Source: Marinobacterium stanieri | GTDB taxonomy: Bacteria; Pseudomonadota; Gammaproteobacteria; Pseudomonadales; Balneatricaceae | NCBI RefSeq assembly: GCF_900155945.1 | Contig: NZ_FTMN01000001.1 | Span: forward strand, 124,001 to 188,000 | DNA: 64,000 bases | Direction: 5' to 3' | Shown: piece after piece, positions 60,107-64,000 of the stretch | Position numbering within the stretch: the first letter of the stretch is position 1 | How the letters are laid out: the number at the start of each line of letters is the position of its first letter | Translations under genes and position numbers: made by a program | Notes under the pieces: generated by a model | What the model saw: only the letters and a program-made list of their open reading frames with translations | The model's database searches: none | Told to the model about the DNA's origin: nothing

Positions 60107-61821
60107 TGCATTGCCACCTGATCTTTTGCCGGCTCGGGCCACTTATCCGGCGGAACATTTAACAAGCGCAGCGCCCCGGCGGCGATACGGGAGAAAATAG
60201 GCGCGGCAACCACGCCACCGCCGTACTCCTGCCCTTTGGGGTTATCGATCATGATCGCAACCGCCAGGCGCGGGTTACTGACCGGTGCGATGCCGGAAAA
60301 CACCGCCACATACCGGTCTTCCGCATAACCACCACCGCTGGCCTTGTGCACAGTACCGGTCTTGCCAGCCACGCGATAACCATCAACGGCGGCACGACGA
60401 CCGGTACCACGCGGCCCGATCACGGTTTCCATCATTTCCAGTACCTGAGGCGCAATGCCGGGCGGAATCACACGTTTGCCGGTAGGCGGCTGCTCCTGCT
60501 TCAGTAACGTGGCCTGATGCATGATGCCATCCGAGGCCAGCGGCACATAAGCCTGCGCCAGCTGCAGCAAAGTTGTGGAGAGGCCGTAGCCATAGGACAT
60601 GGTGGCTCTTTCCACGCGCTGACGCTCATTCAAAAACGGCAGGACACCGGTACGTTCACCCGGGAATCCGGTTCCGGTATCGCGCCCCAGCCCCACGTTT
60701 TGCAGCAGGTTACGGACAGCATCGGGCTCCATGGACAGGGCCAGCTTGGTCACACCCACGTTACTGGACTTGGTAATAATGGTGGTCAAATCCAGCTCAC
60801 CGTAGTTGCGAAAATCCTTGATGGTGGCACCGGATACCCGGATATAACCAGGCGAGGTATCCACAATCGAATCACGGGTGTACTGCCCACTCATCATGGC
60901 TGCCGCAACGGTGAAGGGCTTGATCGTGGAGCCGGGCTCAAAAAGGTCAGTCATGGCGCGGTTGCGCAATGCAGAGGTGTTCAAGTTGGAGCGGTCATTG
61001 GGGTTGTAGGACAGCTGATTGACCAGTGCGAGGACCTCTCCGGTACGTGTATCCAGGACCACCACCGAGCCGGAGTCAGCCTGATGTACTTCGACCGCTG
61101 CCTTGAGCTCACGGTAGGCCATATATTGCACGCGCAGGTCGATACTCAGCTGCAGATCTTCACCCGGATCTGCCGCCTGGATAGAACGGATGTGCTTGAT
61201 GGTACGACCGACGCGATCCTTGAGTACCAGCTTGCGCCCAGGTTCGCCACGAAGGCTCTGGTTATAAGCCAGTTCCAGCCCTTCCTGCCCTTCACCGTCC
61301 ACATTGGTAAAACCAACCAGATGAGTGGTGACTTCACCGGCCGGATAATAACGCTTGTACTCGCGATCCACGTGAATACCGGGGATATCGAGCTCATCCA
61401 CCGCCTCGGCCAACTCGGGAGTGACCTGGCGCTTGAGGTACATGAAACGGCGCTCGCGATTATCCCTCAAGTCCGCCATCAGAGACTGGCTGGGAATTTC
61501 CAGCAGATGAGATAACCGGCTCAAGCCGGTATGTTGCAAATCTGTGCGCAAAGGATCGGCCCAGATGGTGGCCACCGGCGCACTCACTGCCAAAGGTTCA
61601 CCGTTGCGATCCGTAATCAGGCCACGGTGGGCCGGGATCAGCATAGTCCTGACGGTACGCGCATCACCCTGACTGCGCAGAAACGCCTGATCATCGCCGT
61701 AGAGCGACAACAGCTTTGATGTAATGCCCGCGACAATCAGCACCAACAAGACCACAACCAGCCAGATGCGCCAGCTGCGTGCGGCATGCGTCTGTACTGT
61801 CGGATCTTCAGCGTTGCTCAT
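60103..61821 (-). CDS. ftsI: Septal transpeptidase FtsI (penicillin-binding protein 3)
   Basis: 572 residues from ATG 61821. One N-terminal membrane span (about 18-40, IWLVVVLLVLIVAGITSKLL) is followed by the PBP dimerisation domain with RGLITDRNGEPLAVS and the transpeptidase domain: active-site SxxK in EPGSTIKPFTV, SxN in KSSNVGVTKLA, and KTGT in VAGKTGTVHKASGGGY. It crosslinks septal peptidoglycan with FtsW. The start overlaps ftsL by 14 nt; the earlier ATG at 61857 lies deeper inside ftsL. Confidence 0.96.
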   Translation of the reverse strand: MSNAEDPTVQTHAARSWRIWLVVVLLVLIVAGITSKLLSLYGDDQAFLRSQGDARTVRTMLIPAHRGLITDRNGEPLAVSAPVATIWADPLRTDLQHTGLSRLSHLLEIPSQSLMADLRDNRERRFMYLKRQVTPELAEAVDELDIPGIHVDREYKRYYPAGEVTTHLVGFTNVDGEGQEGLELAYNQSLRGEPGRKLVLKDRVGRTIKHIRSIQAADPGEDLQLSIDLRVQYMAYRELKAAVEVHQADSGSVVVLDTRTGEVLALVNQLSYNPNDRSNLNTSALRNRAMTDLFEPGSTIKPFTVAAAMMSGQYTRDSIVDTSPGYIRVSGATIKDFRNYGELDLTTIITKSSNVGVTKLALSMEPDAVRNLLQNVGLGRDTGTGFPGERTGVLPFLNERQRVERATMSYGYGLSTTLLQLAQAYVPLASDGIMHQATLLKQEQPPTGKRVIPPGIAPQVLEMMETVIGPRGTGRRAAVDGYRVAGKTGTVHKASGGGYAEDRYVAVFSGIAPVSNPRLAVAIMIDNPKGQEYGGGVVAAPIFSRIAAGALRLLNVPPDKWPEPAKDQVAMQ

Positions 61822-62239
61822 GGCGTACGATCTCGATGGTTTCGGTATCTGGCACAACCATTTCCAGCTGGTCGGCGGCCAGGGTTTCTACACGGTTATG
61901 GGACGACCAGACACTCTGCTCCAGCAGGTACTGCCCCCATTCCACCTGTAATTCATCCCATTGACTGACCAGCACCTGATGCTGGTTAAACAGTCGACGG
62001 TATTCATAGGCTGAGAAGATCACCATCATGGCACTGATCATCACCAGCAACGTCAGCCCTGATACGACCGACACCGGCAGCAGCAGCTCGCCTCCCGACA
62101 ACATGGGGGCGGGCTTGGATTCAGCTTTAGCCGCCGGTTTGGGTGACCACTTTTCACTCAGCGCCGCCCAACGCTCCACAAGTGGGCGAAACATCACCCC
62201 GGGAGCCAGACGCGCCTTGAGCGCATCCAGTTTTTTCAT
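61808..62239 (-). CDS. ftsL: Cell division protein FtsL
   Basis: A 143-residue bitopic protein, somewhat longer than E. coli FtsL. A basic cytoplasmic region with a proline/alanine-rich part (KPAAKAESKPAP) precedes a membrane span (about 55-76, VVSGLTLLVMISAMMVIFSAY) and a periplasmic coiled-coil segment (RRLFNQHQVLVSQWDELQVEW) for pairing with FtsB. Assigned by shape and by position between rsmH and ftsI, since FtsL proteins are poorly conserved. Confidence 0.92.
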   Translation of the reverse strand: MKKLDALKARLAPGVMFRPLVERWAALSEKWSPKPAAKAESKPAPMLSGGELLLPVSVVSGLTLLVMISAMMVIFSAYEYRRLFNQHQVLVSQWDELQVEWGQYLLEQSVWSSHNRVETLAADQLEMVVPDTETIEIVRHEQR

Positions 62240-63174
62240 GCCAGCTTGATAGCCGCGCGCATCACAGCACTGCGCGCTCTGGGGTTTCGGTTCAACTCAT
62301 CCTTGCCTGCACGCATGGCCTTCCCGACCGATTTCAAACGACGCTTGAGCATGTCATCCGTAAACGGCACACCCGGCGGTAGGTGCTCATCACCTTTGAC
62401 ATGACGACGAATGAAGCGTTTTACCAGACGGTCTTCCAGCGAGTGGAAACTGATAACTACCAGACGACCGCCCGGCTCCAGCACTTCCAGTGCCTGATCC
62501 AGACAAGCTTCGACATCAGCCAGCTCGCGGTTGATATGAATGCGAATCCCCTGAAAGGCCCGTGTGGCGGGATGCTTCCCCTTCTCCCAGCGCGGGTTGG
62601 CTTCAGAGATGATTTTGGCCAGGCGTGCTGTGGTCGTGATCGGCTCTTCAGCGCGCTGCTCGACAATTGCACGCGCCATGCGGCGGGAGAAACGCTCCTC
62701 ACCGTATTGGTACATGACATCGGCAATCTCGGTCTCGGAGGCACGATTGATCCAGTCCGCAGCACTTTCACCGCTGCTGGTATCCATGCGCATATCGAGA
62801 GGACCGTCATTGATAAAGCTGAAGCCGCGATCAGGATCATCCAGCTGGGGAGAGCTGACACCCAGATCCAGCAGTACGCCGCTGACTTTGCCCATCAGGC
62901 CGCGCTTTTCTACAAAGGATTGAAGCTCGGCAAAGGAGCCATGCTCAATACTGAAGCGCTCGTCATCCGCAAAGCGCTTATGAGCATGGGCAATCGCTTC
63001 AGGGTCCTTGTCGATTGCCATCAGCTGCCCCTGCTCGGAGAGCTGTTCCAGCACCAGCGCACTGTGCCCACCGCGACCAAAGGTGCCGTCGATATAAAAT
63101 CCATCCGGGTCGTGCACCAACTCGCGCACAGCCTCGTCCAACAGCACTGTTATGTGGCTGAATGTCTGACTCAT
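62236..63174 (-). CDS. rsmH: 16S rRNA (cytosine(1402)-N4)-methyltransferase
   Basis: 312 residues, formerly MraW. HITVLLDEAVREL at the start, the SAM-binding YIDGTFGRGGHSALVLEQL (about 27-45), LLDLGVSSPQLDDPDRGFSF, and FQGIRIHINRELADVEACL with ISFHSLEDRLVKRFIR are diagnostic. It methylates C1402 in the ribosomal P site. Located 19 nt downstream of mraZ. Confidence 0.97.
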   Translation of the reverse strand: MSQTFSHITVLLDEAVRELVHDPDGFYIDGTFGRGGHSALVLEQLSEQGQLMAIDKDPEAIAHAHKRFADDERFSIEHGSFAELQSFVEKRGLMGKVSGVLLDLGVSSPQLDDPDRGFSFINDGPLDMRMDTSSGESAADWINRASETEIADVMYQYGEERFSRRMARAIVEQRAEEPITTTARLAKIISEANPRWEKGKHPATRAFQGIRIHINRELADVEACLDQALEVLEPGGRLVVISFHSLEDRLVKRFIRRHVKGDEHLPPGVPFTDDMLKRRLKSVGKAMRAGKDELNRNPRARSAVMRAAIKLA

Positions 63175-63193
63175 CGTGTCCCCAGTCCGTCAG

Positions 63194-63646
63194 TTAAAGC
63201 GACAGAGCCTGCAATTCAGCCGGAATTTCTTCGTCGTTTTCCGCCTGCAGATACTCGTCCCGAGTGCTGTTCCAGAGCGTCTCGCTCCAGATTTCAAACT
63301 TGTTACCCTGCCCAAGCAGGATGATTTTTTTATCCAGTTCGGCATAATCGCGCAGCGGCGCCGGCAGCAGCATACGCCCGTTGGCGTCCAGCTCCAGATC
63401 CGTTGCATGACCGATCAGCAAACGCTGAATACGTCGCACTGACTTGTTAAACCCTGACAGCGCGATGATCTTTGCCTGAATCTCATCCCATTCGGGCTGT
63501 GGATAGAGCAATAAACATGAGTCTTCAGGGTCAATCGTGACCACCATTCGGCCCTCGCAATGGCTTTTCACCGTCTCGCGATAGCGAGCCGGAAGCGCCA
63601 TACGACCCTTGGCATCAAGATTGATCGGATTCACTCCGCGGAACAT
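63194..63646 (-). CDS. mraZ: Transcriptional regulator MraZ
   Basis: 150 residues from ATG 63646 (MFRGVNPINLDAKGRMALPARYR), with GGTGGA just upstream; an earlier in-frame start at 63679 would put coding sequence through the operator. Two SpoVT/AbrB-like half-domains are seen, each with the DxKGR/DANGR-type motif (DAKGRMALPARYR near residue 11, DANGRMLLPAPLR near 88). MraZ represses the dcw operon by binding TGGGN repeats, which lie directly upstream. Confidence 0.96.
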   Translation of the reverse strand: MFRGVNPINLDAKGRMALPARYRETVKSHCEGRMVVTIDPEDSCLLLYPQPEWDEIQAKIIALSGFNKSVRRIQRLLIGHATDLELDANGRMLLPAPLRDYAELDKKIILLGQGNKFEIWSETLWNSTRDEYLQAENDEEIPAELQALSL

Positions 63647-63662
63647 TATTTCCACCGCAGCA

Positions 63663-63696
63663 CCCAAAATTCCCCACATTCATCCACAATTTCCCA
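63663..63696 (-). promoter_or_regulatory. MraZ operator: four TGG(G/A) repeats at 10-bp spacing
   Basis: On the plus strand CCCA, CCCA, TCCA and CCCA begin at 63663, 63673, 63683 and 63693; on the minus strand this is TGGG/TGGA repeated exactly every 10 bp between the promoter and the mraZ start codon. The third element (TGGA) departs by one base. This is the known layout of MraZ binding boxes. Confidence 0.85.
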
Positions 63697-63705
63697 CTAG
63701 GCGAC

Positions 63706-63734
63706 ACTATAGGTAGTAAGCACAGCGGATGCAA
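63706..63734 (-). promoter_or_regulatory. Promoter of the dcw cluster (Pmra)
   Basis: Minus-strand TTGCAT (63734-63729), 17-nt spacer, TATAGT (63711-63706). The start would be near 63699, just before the MraZ repeats, so that MraZ bound there blocks it. The -35 matches only in part. Confidence 0.55.
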
Positions 63735-64000
63735 GGTGACATGTACAGTTCTGGAGGCTTCACAAGGGCTGGAGTACACACGCCAAAACCCGTAATAACA
63801 CTCTACATATCAAAGACTTGTATATTGATCATAAAACAGACACCTCTTTTACATGGCAAAGTGGTGGACAGTGGGAGGCTCTTGATTTTCTTGATGGAAA
63901 TAGTGGTTTTTCATGAATGAAACAGATTTGGCCAAATGATTCTGCTTTGGAACACTCCCTTCGAGCACAAGGCACTCTCCACAAGTGCTTTTTTTGTTCG
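63735..64000. other. AT-rich intergenic end of window, no protein gene seen
   Basis: No convincing frame on either strand. Some relatives have the RNase P RNA gene beside mraZ, but I see none of its conserved core (no GAGGAAAGTC-like segment). The stretch ends with a terminator-like hairpin facing right. Confidence 0.4.
63971..63990 (+). terminator. Orphan intrinsic terminator at right edge
   Basis: GCACT-ctccaca-AGTGC followed by seven T on the plus strand. No plus-strand gene precedes it within 20 kb, so it either ends an unrecognised small RNA starting in the mraZ upstream region or belongs to readthrough control of that region. Confidence 0.45.

Noticed and set aside
63729-63920. 63-codon plus-strand frame at the right end
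   Set aside because: No ribosome site, overlaps the dcw -35 element, composition not protein-like.

Overview
The window is about 64 kb of a Gram-negative gammaproteobacterial chromosome. Gene content (complete dcw cell-wall/division cluster, lpxC, secA, ampD-nadC, gdhA, rlmF, ygjP) and gene-dense, moderately GC-rich DNA fit a marine or environmental Oceanospirillales/Pseudomonadales-type bacterium. That placement is an inference from gene order and protein style; no rRNA is present to confirm it.

Left end (1-8.9 kb): the 5' part of a urea-type ABC transporter binding protein (urtA, cut by the window edge), rlmF and ygjP. Then comes a clearly AT-rich accessory island (about 2.5-5.8 kb). It holds a 39-residue membrane peptide, a 692-residue AAA/STAND-like ATPase with a C-terminal HEPN-type RNxxxH motif, and two small unknown genes. 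After it come a cold-shock protein, a remnant of a phytanoyl-CoA-dioxygenase-like gene, and a divergent MFS transporter/AraC regulator pair.

Molybdenum/formate block (8.9-19.8 kb): a soluble NAD-dependent formate dehydrogenase operon (fdsG-fdsB-fdsA-fdhD-fdsD, minus strand), a divergent ModE-like/periplasmic-binding-type regulator, mobA, and moaA-moaB-moeA. Together they make the enzyme, its molybdopterin guanine dinucleotide cofactor and the sulfuration factor FdhD.

Metabolic and regulatory block (19.8-37.8 kb): AraC regulator + ornithine cyclodeaminase-like enzyme + NhaC-type antiporter + FAD amino-acid oxidase; an alcohol-dehydrogenase-like/old yellow enzyme/VOC operon with divergent LysR; psiE; gdhA; an ECF41 sigma factor with its carboxymuconolactone-decarboxylase partner, each preceded by an exact TGTCACA-N16-CGTC promoter; a secreted protein built of 20-residue repeats; a GNAT acetyltransferase; and a two-component pair whose kinase is fused to an NCS1-like multi-pass transporter domain and a cysteine cluster.

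Right end (37.9-64 kb): an orphan FbpC-like ABC ATPase behind a Fur-box-like site, ampD divergent from nadC, a secA-argJ-mutT/thiE-like run, lpxC, and then the dcw cluster in canonical order read right to left (mraZ rsmH ftsL ftsI murE murF mraY murD ftsW murG murC ddlB ftsQ ftsA ftsZ). A four-repeat MraZ operator and a sigma70-type promoter precede mraZ.

The best candidate for an undescribed system is the TM-peptide/AAA-HEPN operon at 2.66-4.87 kb, possibly antiphage. Second is the transporter-kinase fusion at 34.3-37.8 kb.
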